Shown: one piece after another, positions 1 through 8,541 of the stretch
Layout: each line of letters begins with the position of its first letter
Numbering within the stretch: position 1 is the first letter of the stretch
Position numbers and translations under genes: made by a program
Notes under the pieces: model-generated
Told to the model about the DNA's origin: nothing
Seen by the model: the letters and a program-made list of their open reading frames with translations, nothing else
Databases searched by the model: none
NCBI RefSeq assembly: GCF_004136015.1
Contig: NZ_CP024866.1
Span: 2,963,522-3,027,521, forward strand
DNA length: 64,000 nucleotides
Direction of reading: 5' to 3'
Source: Pseudomonas sp. ACM7
GTDB taxonomy: Bacteria > Pseudomonadota > Gammaproteobacteria > Pseudomonadales > Pseudomonadaceae

Positions 1-646
1 CAACGTAAAGATTCTGTTCTCGAAGCTTGCCCTTTAGTTGTTCGTCCCGCGCATTGATGCGGTTGGTGAAGGTGTTATAGCCGGTTTCAACCTTACCCAT
101 GTCGACATAGCGGTAGCCGGTGCCGACGGTAATTTGCCGGGTCAGTTTGAGGTCTGCACCGACGCCCAAGTTGTAGGCGAAATTGTTTTGGGTATTGTTG
201 GCAAATCGACGTGAAGGGTTGGACTGGTAGCCTTCGGAATTGATATGGGCCACGCCTGCGCCGGCCATGGCGTACAGCGATAGGCTTTGGGTCAAGGGGA
301 AGTCCTTATAGGCATTGAACATCAGGCGCTTGGATGAGACCTGCATGTTGTTAACGTTGGCGTTGAATGGCGCCCAGTAACTCTTGAACTCCGAGTCCTG
401 CTTGATGGTGTACTCGCTTTCCAGGCGCCAGCCACCTATGAACTCATAGCCGAGCGCAACGGAACCGCCGACATCTTTGTTGCGCTCCGGACTGACGATA
501 CGGTTGTTCACCCTGGGACTTGTGAGCAGGGTGTCGGCAAGTTCTTGCTGGACGCTCTGGATTTTTATCGAGCCGTACAGGCCTTCGGCTTGGGAAACGT
601 GACTGTAGGCGGCCAGCAGAAGTAAAGATAAGACTGGTTTTTTCAT
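1..646 (-). CDS. Outer-membrane beta-barrel protein (partial, C-terminus beyond window)
   Basis: The gene reads leftwards from ATG 644-646 and is still open at base 1, so only about the first 215 residues are visible. A signal peptide (MKKP, a leucine-rich core, cleavage near SQA/EG) is followed by alternating-polarity strands with typical small-barrel phrases such as GYEFIGGWRLESEYT, YAMAGAGVAHI and VGTGYRYVDMGKV. This matches the OmpA-N/opacity-type eight-stranded barrel superfamily (OMP_b-brl). No periplasmic OmpA-like domain can be judged because the end is missing. The specific role is unknown; an adhesin, porin-like or structural function are all possible. Confidence 0.75.
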   Translation of the reverse strand, partial: MKKPVLSLLLLAAYSHVSQAEGLYGSIKIQSVQQELADTLLTSPRVNNRIVSPERNKDVGGSVALGYEFIGGWRLESEYTIKQDSEFKSYWAPFNANVNNMQVSSKRLMFNAYKDFPLTQSLSLYAMAGAGVAHINSEGYQSNPSRRFANNTQNNFAYNLGVGADLKLTRQITVGTGYRYVDMGKVETGYNTFTNRINARDEQLKGKLREQNLYV

Positions 647-811
647 GTGAGTCGATTCGCTTGTGGGGGTAATCCGAATCGACAAAGTTTGAGTTCGTAC
701 GTCTGGCGCTCATATCAGAGCTTTCATCAGTAGGTCGGTGAAAACTCGACTGCATGTCAGCGTTTTGGCGTTAGCCTACGTAGGAAATAGCTGTGCAATT
801 TCTCTGGTTCA

Positions 812-844
812 AAAAAATGCCGCTCATTGAGAGCGGCATTTTTT
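812..844 (-). terminator. Rho-independent terminator of the DUF2388 gene
   Basis: A perfect 14-bp stem (AAAAAATGCCGCTC / GAGCGGCATTTTTT) with a 5-base loop lies 15 bases past the DUF2388 stop. Read leftwards it ends in a run of T, and its A/T flanks could let it work in both directions. Confidence 0.85.
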
Positions 845-859
845 ATTCAGCAACAACGC

Positions 860-1177
860 TTATTCCGAAGCCACGGCATTCTTCGCCAGGATCGCGTTCG
901 CCAGTTCCATGTCCGTGGCCTGCAGGCCAGGGTTGTCAGCGCGGACTTTCTGCATCGCGGCCTCCAGGTATGGACCGCGAATGCCGCCGTCACTGGCGAC
1001 AAAGCTGCCGGCATCGTCTTGGGCGGCAACGATCAGCTTGTGATCCTTGAAGGTCAGGTAGGTCGAACCGGTAGTCGCACCGGACGAGATGACGTTACGC
1101 CAAAAGCTATCGGCCATCGCCGAACCGACAGGAAGGGACAACAAGGCGATGGTAGCGACAGCAAGTTTGAGACGCAT
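860..1177 (-). CDS. DUF2388 domain protein, secreted
   Basis: This 105-residue protein has a signal peptide (MRLKLAVATIALLSLPVGSA, cleaved near AMA/D). The mature part, with SFWRNVISSGATTGSTYLTF and the tail MELANAILAKNA, is typical of the DUF2388 family, which is largely restricted to Pseudomonas and often multicopy. I chose the ATG at 1175-1177 because a GGAG ribosome site precedes it and it opens the signal peptide. It lies 73 bases downstream of the ATPase gene, on the same strand. Function is unknown; export to the periplasm or beyond is inferred from the signal peptide. Confidence 0.8.
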   Translation of the reverse strand: MRLKLAVATIALLSLPVGSAMADSFWRNVISSGATTGSTYLTFKDHKLIVAAQDDAGSFVASDGGIRGPYLEAAMQKVRADNPGLQATDMELANAILAKNAVASE

Positions 1178-1250
1178 ATTGGGTGACTCCACTGGGTTAA
1201 CTACGGCGTTTGATTGCCAATCCCCCAATCGAGTTCCATGACGACCGCGC

Positions 1251-3035
1251 CTACTTTTGCTCGCTCTGCGGCGTTACTCGTAGCACCTCCTCAATCGTCG
1301 TCAAACCCGCCGCCACTTTTTGCGCCCCCGACAACCGCAAACTGCGCATGCCTTCCTTGAAGGCCTGACGCCGCACGGCCAGCAAATCGGTGTCGGGATT
1401 GATCAGTGCTTTGACGCCGTCCGTCAGCTGCATGATTTCATAGACCCCGGCGCGGCCGCGGTAACCGGTATCGCGGCATTCCAGGCAACCGATGGCGCGG
1501 TGTGCGTTGTTCGGCAACGGTGCCTGCCAGGGCCGGGTCAAGGTTTGCCAGTCTTCTTCATCCAGCGTCAGCGGCGCCTTGCAATGCGGGCATAAGGTGC
1601 GGACCAGGCGCTGGGCCATGACGCCGAGTACCGTGGCTTTGATCAGGTAATGTGGCACACCCAGTTCCAGCAAGCGGCTGATCGCGCTCGGCGCATCGTT
1701 GGTGTGCAGCGTCGACAGCACCAAGTGGCCAGTGAGCGCGGCCTGGATCGCCATTTCAGCGGTTTCCAGATCACGGATCTCACCGATCATGATGATGTCC
1801 GGGTCCTGTCGCATCAGCGCGCGCACACCGGCGGCGAAGGTCAGGTCGATGTTGTGCTGAACTTGCATCTGGTTGAACGCCGGCTCGACCATTTCGATCG
1901 GGTCTTCGATGGTGCAGAGGTTGACCTCCGGCGTCGCCAGTTTCTTCAGGGTGGTGTAGAGCGTGGTGGTCTTGCCGGAACCGGTCGGGCCGGTGACCAG
2001 AATGATGCCGTTGGGCTGGCTCGTCATGTCTTGCCAGCGGCGCAGGTCTTCGGCGGAGAAGCCCAGCTGATCAAAGTCCTTGAGCAGTACCTCCGGGTCG
2101 AAGATCCGCATGACCATTTTTTCACCGAATGCGGTAGGCAATGTCGACAGCCGCAGCTCGACTTCGCCACCGTCCGGGGTTTTGGTCTTGACCCGGCCGT
2201 CCTGGGGTTTGCGTTTTTCCGCGACGTTCATCCGCCCGAGGCTTTTCAGGCGGCTGACGATGGCCATGGTCACTTGCGGTGGGAATTGATAGACGTTGTG
2301 CAGCACGCCGTCGATGCGAAAGCGCACCGTGCCTTGTTCGCGCCGGGGTTCGATGTGGATATCGCTGGCCCGTTGCTGGAACGCGTACTGGAACAACCAG
2401 TCGACGATGTTGACGATGTGCGCGTCGTTGGCGTCCGGCTCCTGGTCGCTGGCGCCGAGGTTGAGCAGCTGCTCGAAATTGCCCAGGGTGTTCACCTGCT
2501 GATCGGCGTTGGTCGCGCCGCTGACCGATTTGGCCAGGCGGAAAAACTCCACGCTGAAGCGCTGGATGTCGACCGGGTTGGCGACCACACGCTTGATCGG
2601 CAGTTTCAGCACATGGGTCAGGTCGGCTTCCCAGCCGGTGACGTAGGGCTGGGCGCTGGCCACGGTGACGGCGTCGCGGTCGATAGACACCGCAAGAATC
2701 TTGTGGCGCTGGGCGAAGGCGTAGGACATCAGCGGCGTAATCGCTGCAACGTTGATTTTCAGCGGGTCGATACGCAGATAAGGCTGACCGGCCTGCTGTG
2801 ACAGCCACAGGGTCAGGCTTTCCAGGTCGAGGTGTTTACCGGGACGGCTAAGGTCGTCCAGGTGTTGGCTGGCGATGAATTCCAGCGGGTGCATCTGGCT
2901 ATTGGCAGCGTGACGGCGTCGGGCATTGAGCGCGTGCTCGGCCGAGTCCTGGCTGATAAAGCCTTGGGCGACCAGTTCACGCAGCAAATCATTGAGATCC
3001 AGCCAGCGGTCCTGAATGGCAAGTTGAACGGACAT
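1251..3035 (-). CDS. Orphan GspE/PulE-family secretion or pilus-type ATPase
   Basis: This 594-residue AAA+ ATPase belongs to the type II secretion/type IV pilus family. Visible motifs are an N-terminal GSPII_E-like domain (about 10-160), Walker A GPTGSGKTT at 349-357, the Asp box TIEDPIE near 375, Walker B around 411-419 (DPDIIMIGE), a His box near 437-444 (LVLSTLHT) and a zinc-binding C-terminal knuckle with C482/C485 and C517/C520. No other gsp or pil gene is within view, so its machine is unknown. I recall the PAO1 counterpart near argA annotated as a probable secretory-pathway ATPase. It could serve a distant T2SS or a pilus-like structure. Confidence 0.88.
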   Translation of the reverse strand: MSVQLAIQDRWLDLNDLLRELVAQGFISQDSAEHALNARRRHAANSQMHPLEFIASQHLDDLSRPGKHLDLESLTLWLSQQAGQPYLRIDPLKINVAAITPLMSYAFAQRHKILAVSIDRDAVTVASAQPYVTGWEADLTHVLKLPIKRVVANPVDIQRFSVEFFRLAKSVSGATNADQQVNTLGNFEQLLNLGASDQEPDANDAHIVNIVDWLFQYAFQQRASDIHIEPRREQGTVRFRIDGVLHNVYQFPPQVTMAIVSRLKSLGRMNVAEKRKPQDGRVKTKTPDGGEVELRLSTLPTAFGEKMVMRIFDPEVLLKDFDQLGFSAEDLRRWQDMTSQPNGIILVTGPTGSGKTTTLYTTLKKLATPEVNLCTIEDPIEMVEPAFNQMQVQHNIDLTFAAGVRALMRQDPDIIMIGEIRDLETAEMAIQAALTGHLVLSTLHTNDAPSAISRLLELGVPHYLIKATVLGVMAQRLVRTLCPHCKAPLTLDEEDWQTLTRPWQAPLPNNAHRAIGCLECRDTGYRGRAGVYEIMQLTDGVKALINPDTDLLAVRRQAFKEGMRSLRLSGAQKVAAGLTTIEEVLRVTPQSEQK

Positions 3036-3125
3036 GCGGGCTCCTCATGAACAACAGTTCGCAAAGGATAGTCGCGGAGCCGCAGACCGTTGGGCCACTA
3101 CCCGACGAAGCCGTGTCGAGTTTTT

Positions 3126-3464
3126 TCAGCCCGCCGCCTGAGCCGGTTCATTCCATACGCAATCAACCGCTTGCAGATCAACCGAACAGACGCTGATCAG
3201 GTTACGAAATTTTTCCGCGATCACTTGGGCACGGTGCCAGCTCAGGCCGTCTATCACGATGTCGATCGACAGCAGATCGTCCATCCGCTGCACGTTGACC
3301 TGTTGCGGCGTCAGAAACTGCAAAGCGAACAGGTTGAGCGCCCGGCACAGCAGGTCCGGTTCGGCCTCGGCCAACAGTTGGTAATGAACACGGCAGTGGG
3401 CGTTGCTGACGTTCCAGACATCGGCGCGGGTGTGCGGGGTGTTCACGGCTTCTAGATGCGGCAT
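3126..3464 (-). CDS. Small ACT-like hypothetical protein
   Basis: The 112-residue product has no signal peptide. Its middle (VHYQLLAEAEPDLLCRALNL ... VNVQRMDDLLSIDIVIDGL ... AQVIAEKFRNLISVCSVDLQ) follows the beta-alpha-beta-beta-alpha-beta rhythm of ACT/RAM domains, with a small resemblance to acetolactate-synthase small subunits. It is transcribed away from the Lrp/AsnC gene, and they share a 126-base intergenic region. An accessory ligand-sensing role beside Lrp is only inference; no catalytic motif is visible. Confidence 0.6.
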   Translation of the reverse strand: MPHLEAVNTPHTRADVWNVSNAHCRVHYQLLAEAEPDLLCRALNLFALQFLTPQQVNVQRMDDLLSIDIVIDGLSWHRAQVIAEKFRNLISVCSVDLQAVDCVWNEPAQAAG

Positions 3465-3590
3465 GGTCGGTCTCCAAAATCACTGGAGGAATTTTTACAT
3501 TCGGTGCCGGGCATTTCTTATCTATGATTGGGCTTATTGGCGATTGTTTGAATTGCTTGATTCGGTAAGTTATCAATTAAAGGTTTTTTT

Positions 3591-4055
3591 ATGCATAGCG
3601 AGCTGGATGGCTACGACCGCAAGATTCTGGCGTTGCTGCAAGAGGACGCTTCGCTCTCCAGCGCGCAGATCGCCGAGCAGGTGGGGCTGTCGCAATCGCC
3701 GTGCTGGCGGCGGATACAGCGGATGAAGGAGGAGGGGATTATTCGGGGGCAGGTGACGCTGCTTGATAGGAAAAAAATCGGGCTTAACACGCAGATCTTC
3801 GCCGAAATCAAACTCAACGCTCACGGGCGTTCGAACTTCACCGAATTCACCGAGGCGATTCGCGGTTTTCCCGAAGTGCTGGAGTGTTATGTGCTGATGG
3901 GGTCGGTGGATTTCTTGCTGAGGATTGTTACGGCGGACATTGAGGCGTATGAGCGGTTTTTCTTCGAGAAATTGTCGATGGTGCCGGGGATTCAGGAGGT
4001 GAACTCGATCGTGGCGTTATCGGAAATCAAATCCACGACGAGTTTGCCGGTCTGA
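3591..4055 (+). CDS. Lrp/AsnC family transcriptional regulator
   Basis: The 154-residue protein has the usual two-part form: an AsnC-type winged helix-turn-helix (about 5-60, with LDGYDRKILALLQED, SSAQIAEQVGLSQSPCWRRI) and a C-terminal RAM ligand-binding domain (about 70-150). The length is typical. The motif ECYVLMGSVDFLLRIV is the characteristic effector-pocket strand region. ATG 3591 follows an AAAGG site. It probably senses an amino acid and regulates itself or the divergent ACT-like gene. The effector cannot be told from sequence. Confidence 0.92.
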   Translation: MHSELDGYDRKILALLQEDASLSSAQIAEQVGLSQSPCWRRIQRMKEEGIIRGQVTLLDRKKIGLNTQIFAEIKLNAHGRSNFTEFTEAIRGFPEVLECYVLMGSVDFLLRIVTADIEAYERFFFEKLSMVPGIQEVNSIVALSEIKSTTSLPV

Positions 4056-4081
4056 TGTTTTTGCGGTGGATGTGCAGGCCT

Positions 4082-4164
4082 CATCGCGAGCAAGCTCGCT
4101 CCCACAGTTAACCGAGTTGTCTGAATGGACGCGGTCTAATGTGGGAGCGAGCTTGCTCGCGATG
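4082..4164. repeat. REPIN, GAGC arm type
   Basis: Two inverted 25-base arms (CATCGCGAGCAAGCTCGCTC..., mirrored at 4140-4164) flank a loop containing AACCGAG...GGTCTAATG, the reverse complement of the loop type at 33316 and 37590. It sits between the convergent Lrp and CYTH genes, 7 bases past the CYTH stop. Confidence 0.9.
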
Positions 4165-4170
4165 GCGGTA

Positions 4171-5538
4171 TTACATACGCAGCAGCATCTTCCACGCACG
4201 ATTCTGATACACCGCAATCGCCTGCTGCTTGCGCGCATCCAGCGATTCGTCGGTGATCGGCTCGTTGGCCAATTGCGCCAGCTGTTTCAGCTCACCGTAC
4301 AAGCGATCCATTTCCGGGATGTCCAGCACGCTGCGGGCGTGGTGCAGCCAAGCCTGGATGCGCTCGATGCGCGGCAGTTGCTCGGCCAGGTCTTCCGGTT
4401 GTTGCTGGTAACGCTGCAGTTGCAGGGAAGTCGCTTCTTCACCCAGCAAACGCGGCAGCCAGCTACCCAATTGCGCAGCGCCCTGGCGATTGCCGCGGAC
4501 GTTGCGATCGGCAGCCCAGGTGCGGGCCAGCAACCAGCGCGAAGTGTTCAGCGAGAACAGGCCCCAACGCGGGTCTTCCAGTTCTTCGAGGAACTGCTCC
4601 GGCGCGGCTTTGCGTACGTCTTCGTCGTCGACACCGGCTTGCACCAGCGGACGCCAGTCTTCGAGCAAGGCATCCAGCGCGACGCGCAGATCGTGCGTCG
4701 ACTGACGCGGTGCGGCTTGACCCAGGCTGCTCAGCAGCGCGCGCAACTCAGCCAGGTTTTCGACCCAGTCCAGCAACAGGCGCCAGTGACCATTGAAGCG
4801 ATACTGCTCGGCGAGACGCTGGCTGCTGCTCAGCAAGTGCCAGCTCAGCGCGGCAAAAGCGTCGTCCAGCGGGGTTTCGGCGGTGATCTGTGGCGCCGGC
4901 AGGCTCAACGAGTAGCTGTTGGCGTCGTACAGGCGATAACCGCGCTCGGCCTTGCTGATGTCACATGGCATCAGGGCCAGGGTCGCGGCCAGTTCGGCGG
5001 CCAGTTCCAGCAGGGCGGCCGGCTCGCCTTCGCGCAGTTCAAGTTCCAGCTCGCAGATTTCTTCTTTCTGCTTGCCCACGATCACGTGACCCAGATCCAG
5101 TGCGGCTTCGATGACCACTTTGGTCTTGCCACGGCCCCAGGCGATTTCAGCGCGTTCGCGGACGAAATCGGTGGTGAAGATCGGCTTCAGGGTTTTCTTG
5201 TCCAGCTCGGCCAACTCTTCAGGCCAGCATTCGCCGTCGAGTTTCTTCACGTCGAGCTTGGCTTTGGGCAGGTTCCAGTCGTATTCGTTACGCTCGGACA
5301 AACCGGCGACGCTCTGGCCGCGGGTCTTGAGGGTCTGAATCACTTCTTCACCATCGCGGCGCAGGCGCAGGGCAACCTTGGCGCGGGCCAGGTCGCGCTC
5401 AGGCGTGTCGAAGTACTGGTTCATCAACTCACGGCGTTCCCAGCCACTTTTGTTGCGTTTTTTCAGGAGCGGGTGCTCGCGCAGGGCAGCGAGGGTTTCT
5501 CGGCTGACGCGGAGTTTGATTTCGGTTTCTTTCTGCAT
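4171..5538 (-). CDS. CYTH and CHAD domain protein (inorganic triphosphatase/polyphosphate-binding)
   Basis: The protein has 455 residues. The CYTH domain (about 1-200) starts with the signature ExExK at E4-E6-K8 (KETEIKLRV) and has basic clusters such as VALRLRRDGEEVIQTLKTRG that line the triphosphate tunnel. The CHAD alpha-helical domain (about 215-450) is rich in conserved His/Arg positions (LRVALDALLEDWRP, RVLLARTWAADRNVRG-like segments), expected to bind polyphosphate. This arrangement equals E. coli YgiF, a tripolyphosphatase. It diverges from argE with 157 bases between them. Enzymatic triphosphate hydrolysis is inferred from family knowledge. Confidence 0.9.
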   Translation of the reverse strand: MQKETEIKLRVSRETLAALREHPLLKKRNKSGWERRELMNQYFDTPERDLARAKVALRLRRDGEEVIQTLKTRGQSVAGLSERNEYDWNLPKAKLDVKKLDGECWPEELAELDKKTLKPIFTTDFVRERAEIAWGRGKTKVVIEAALDLGHVIVGKQKEEICELELELREGEPAALLELAAELAATLALMPCDISKAERGYRLYDANSYSLSLPAPQITAETPLDDAFAALSWHLLSSSQRLAEQYRFNGHWRLLLDWVENLAELRALLSSLGQAAPRQSTHDLRVALDALLEDWRPLVQAGVDDEDVRKAAPEQFLEELEDPRWGLFSLNTSRWLLARTWAADRNVRGNRQGAAQLGSWLPRLLGEEATSLQLQRYQQQPEDLAEQLPRIERIQAWLHHARSVLDIPEMDRLYGELKQLAQLANEPITDESLDARKQQAIAVYQNRAWKMLLRM

Positions 5539-5695
5539 GGCCGGAAAATCCAGGATCGGGAGCGCAGCCGGGGGGAATGTGTGGCTGCCAAGGTCGTGCA
5601 GTGTACAGCACTGACCAAACCTACGCGCCGCGGCGGTTTATTCCTGTCGCCAGATGGTTCTATGATGGGGTTCAAGTCGGGAGTTGGAGTCAGCG

Positions 5696-6865
5696 ATGCT
5701 TTTGCCGTCCATGAAAGATCAATTCGCTGCGCTGATCGCTGCGCCGTCCGTCAGCTGTACGCAGGCCAGCCTCGATCAATCCAACCGTCCAGTGATTGAC
5801 CTGTTGGCAACGTGGCTCGGTGATTTGGGTTTTGCCTGTGATATCCAGCAGGTCAGCCCCGGCAAATTCAACCTGCTGGCCAGTTTTGGTTCCGGCCCCG
5901 GTGGCTTGGTGCTGGCCGGTCACAGCGACACGGTGCCGTTCGATGGCGCGTTGTGGCAAACCGATCCGCTGAAGCTGACCGAAGTCGACGGCCGCTGGGT
6001 CGGGCTGGGCAGTTGCGACATGAAGGGATTTTTCGCGCTGGCCATCGAAGCCGTCATACCTCTGCTCGATCAGCCGTTCAAGCAACCGTTGTTGATCCTT
6101 GCTACCTGTGATGAAGAAAGCTCAATGTCCGGTGCTCGCGCCTTGGCCGAAGCCGGGCGGCCGCTGGGTCGTGCGGCGGTGATCGGCGAGCCGACCGGGC
6201 TCAAGCCGATCCGCATGCACAAAGGCATCATGATGGAGCGCATCGACATCCTCGGTCAGAGCGGCCACTCCTCGGATCCACGCCTCGGCCACAGCGCCCT
6301 CGAAGCCATGCACGACGCCATCGGTGAACTGCGCGGTTTGCGACTGTTGTGGCAGCGCAAATTTCGTAATCCGCAGTTCGGTGTACCGACGCCGACCCTG
6401 AATTTCGGCTGCATCCATGGTGGCGATAACCCCAACCGCATTTGTGGCCAGTGTTCGCTGGAGTTCGACCTGCGGCCTCTGCCGGGCATGGACCCCAAAG
6501 CCCTGCGCGCGGAGATTTTGCAGAGGCTTAACCCGGTTGCCGAACGGCATCAGGTGAAGATCGATTACGCGCCGCTGTTCCCCGAAGTGCCGCCGTTCGA
6601 ACAGGCCGAGGATGCAGAATTGGTCCGGGTCGCGGAAAAGCTCACCGGCCATCGTGCCGAAGCAGTGGCGTTCGGTACCGAAGCGCCTTATCTTCAGCGT
6701 CTTGGCTGCGAAACATTGGTGCTCGGCCCTGGCGACATCGCCTGTGCGCACCAACCGGGGGAATACCTCGAAATGTCACGTTTGCAGCCTACGGTGCATC
6801 TATTACGTCAACTGATTGAATATTACTGCCTGACACCGGCCAAAAAGCCAATGCCAGTCAATTGA
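5696..6865 (+). CDS. argE: Acetylornithine deacetylase
   Basis: ArgE hydrolyses N2-acetyl-L-ornithine to ornithine and acetate in arginine biosynthesis. The 389-residue M20-family peptidase fold shows the first metal ligand motif AGHSDTVPFDG (H76, D78), the bridging LGSCDMKG aspartate, the catalytic/metal pair CDEESSMSGA and the late His in ACAHQPGEY. The start is ATG 5696, preceded by GGAGTTGGAGT; an in-frame TTG at 5684 is less likely. argA follows on the same strand 266 bases later, separated by a REPIN. Having both the deacetylase and a classical ArgA fits Pseudomonas, which also has an ArgJ cycle. Confidence 0.95.
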   Translation: MLLPSMKDQFAALIAAPSVSCTQASLDQSNRPVIDLLATWLGDLGFACDIQQVSPGKFNLLASFGSGPGGLVLAGHSDTVPFDGALWQTDPLKLTEVDGRWVGLGSCDMKGFFALAIEAVIPLLDQPFKQPLLILATCDEESSMSGARALAEAGRPLGRAAVIGEPTGLKPIRMHKGIMMERIDILGQSGHSSDPRLGHSALEAMHDAIGELRGLRLLWQRKFRNPQFGVPTPTLNFGCIHGGDNPNRICGQCSLEFDLRPLPGMDPKALRAEILQRLNPVAERHQVKIDYAPLFPEVPPFEQAEDAELVRVAEKLTGHRAEAVAFGTEAPYLQRLGCETLVLGPGDIACAHQPGEYLEMSRLQPTVHLLRQLIEYYCLTPAKKPMPVN

Positions 6866-6876
6866 GCACAAATCCA

Positions 6877-6965
6877 TGTGGGAGCGGGCTTGCTCGCGAA
6901 GGCGGTGTGTCAGACACATCAGATGCGACTGACACACCGCCTTCGCGAGCAAGCCCGCTCCCACA
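6877..6965. repeat. REPIN, GGGC arm type, near-perfect palindrome
   Basis: The arms (TGTGGGAGCGGGCTTGCTCG and its complement) extend inward through GGCGGTGTGTCAG / CTGACACACCGCC, leaving a loop of only about 15 bases. It lies between argE and argA, both rightward. Confidence 0.92.
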
Positions 6966-7131
6966 GGGTCTGTGCTATGACAGACATGTCGGTTAAATTG
7001 CCAATGTCCCAACCCGTATTCATGAGGAGAGCGCGCGTGTCGCCAAGCCTGTTCCGACGATAACCATCAGCCCGCTGTGCGTTTTCTGTTTCGCCCATTT
7101 TTTGGCTGCTATTTATTACAGGCCCAGGTTC

Positions 7132-8430
7132 ATGCCCGAATACGTTAATTGGCTTCGTCATGCTTCGCCTTACATCAACGCCCACCGCGATTGCACCTTC
7201 GTCGTCATGCTGCCCGGCGACGGCGTGGAGCACCCGAATTTCGGCAATATCGTCCACGACCTGGTGCTGTTGCACAGCCTGGGCGTGCGACTGGTGCTGG
7301 TTCACGGTTCCCGTCCGCAAATTGAAACCCGCCTCGCTGCGCGCGGCCTGACCCCGCATTACCACCACGGGATGCGCATCACCGATGCCGCGACGCTGGA
7401 GTGTGTGATCGATGCGGTTGGCCAGCTGCGTATCGCCATCGAAGCGCGGCTGTCCATGGATATGGCTTCATCGCCGATGCAGGGCTCGCGTCTGCGGGTG
7501 GCTAGCGGCAACCTGGTAACCGCGCGGCCGATTGGCGTGCTGGAAGGCGTCGACTATCACCACACCGGCGAAGTGCGTCGGGTTGACCGCAAGGGCATCA
7601 ATCGCCTGCTGGATGAGCGTTCCATCGTGCTGTTGTCGCCACTGGGTTACTCGCCGACCGGTGAGATTTTCAACCTCGCCTGCGAAGACGTCGCTACCCG
7701 CGCGGCCATCGATCTGGGGGCGGACAAACTGCTGTTGTTCGGCGCCGACCTGGGTCTGATCGATGAAAACGGTCGTCTGGTTCGTGAGTTGCGTCCGCAA
7801 CAAGTGCCGGCGCATCTGCAGCGCCTGGGCAGCAACTATCAGGCTGAGCTGTTGGATGCGGCTGCTGAGGCCTGCCGCGGCGGTGTGGCTCGCAGTCATA
7901 TCGTCAGCTACGCCGAAGACGGCGCGCTGCTGACCGAACTGTTCACCCGTGACGGTGGCGGTACTCTGGTGGCCCAGGAGCAGTTCGAGGTTGTGCGCGA
8001 AGCGGCGATCGAAGACGTCGGTGGTTTGCTGGATTTGATCAGCCCACTGGAAGAGCAGGGCATTCTGGTGCGGCGTTCCCGCGAGGTGCTGGAGCGTGAG
8101 ATCGAGCAGTTCAGTGTGGTCGAGCGCGAAGGCATGATCATCGCGTGTGCGGCGCTGTATCAGATTGCTGATTCGGATGCGGGGGAGTTGGCGTGTCTGG
8201 CGGTGAACCCGGAATACCGCCATGGCGGTCGTGGTGACGAGCTGCTGGAGCGCATCGAAACCCGCGCCCGGGCGCAGGGGCTGAAAACCTTGTTCGTACT
8301 GACGACCCGGACCGCTCACTGGTTTCGCGAGCGTGGGTTTGTGCCGAGCAGCGTAGAGCGTCTGCCGTCGGCGCGGGCGTCGCTGTACAACTATCAGCGT
8401 AATTCGAAGATCTTCGAAAAAACCTTGTAA
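7132..8430 (+). CDS. argA: N-acetylglutamate synthase (amino-acid N-acetyltransferase)
   Basis: ArgA makes N-acetylglutamate from glutamate and acetyl-CoA, the first step of arginine synthesis. The 432-residue protein has an N-terminal amino-acid-kinase-like domain (about 1-285; LVLLHSLGVRLVLVHGSRPQ) and a C-terminal GNAT domain (about 290-430; ELACLAVNPEYRHGGRGDEL is the acetyl-CoA loop). This matches the usual length of the P. aeruginosa enzyme. ATG 7132 gives the family N-terminus MPEYVNWLRHASPYI; the upstream TTG at 7102 would add ten non-conserved residues. Arginine feedback acts on the kinase-like domain in this family. Confidence 0.96.
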   Translation: MPEYVNWLRHASPYINAHRDCTFVVMLPGDGVEHPNFGNIVHDLVLLHSLGVRLVLVHGSRPQIETRLAARGLTPHYHHGMRITDAATLECVIDAVGQLRIAIEARLSMDMASSPMQGSRLRVASGNLVTARPIGVLEGVDYHHTGEVRRVDRKGINRLLDERSIVLLSPLGYSPTGEIFNLACEDVATRAAIDLGADKLLLFGADLGLIDENGRLVRELRPQQVPAHLQRLGSNYQAELLDAAAEACRGGVARSHIVSYAEDGALLTELFTRDGGGTLVAQEQFEVVREAAIEDVGGLLDLISPLEEQGILVRRSREVLEREIEQFSVVEREGMIIACAALYQIADSDAGELACLAVNPEYRHGGRGDELLERIETRARAQGLKTLFVLTTRTAHWFRERGFVPSSVERLPSARASLYNYQRNSKIFEKTL

Positions 8431-8442
8431 CCGCAGGGCCCC

Positions 8443-8517
8443 CATCGCGAGCAAGCTCGCTCCCACAGTGGTTTTGTAAACGCCAAAGATCCCTGTGGGA
8501 GCGAGCTTGCTCGCGAT
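8443..8517. repeat. REPIN, GAGC arm type
   Basis: Inverted arms CATCGCGAGCAAGCTCGCTC / GAGCGAGCTTGCTCGCGAT surround a short 25-base loop. It fills the convergent junction between argA and the tauA relic. Confidence 0.9.
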
Positions 8518-8541
8518 CGGCTGCGCAGCAGCCGTCAGCAA

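Noticed and set aside
444..755. A 103-codon minus-strand frame crossing the start of the barrel protein gene.
   Set aside because: It overlaps the signal-peptide coding region in another frame, is Arg/Ser-rich and has no ribosome site or homology that I recognise.
4066..5799. A 577-codon plus-strand frame opposite the CYTH-CHAD gene.
   Set aside because: The opposite strand encodes a complete CYTH-CHAD protein with its ExExK motif; the antisense product is low-complexity Gln/Leu/Arg-rich and begins inside a REPIN.
6877..6965. REPIN palindromes as possible attachment sites or small RNA genes.
   Set aside because: The same core recurs 14 times in the window with no integrase or tRNA, which fits dispersed REPINs better than att sites or individual sRNAs.
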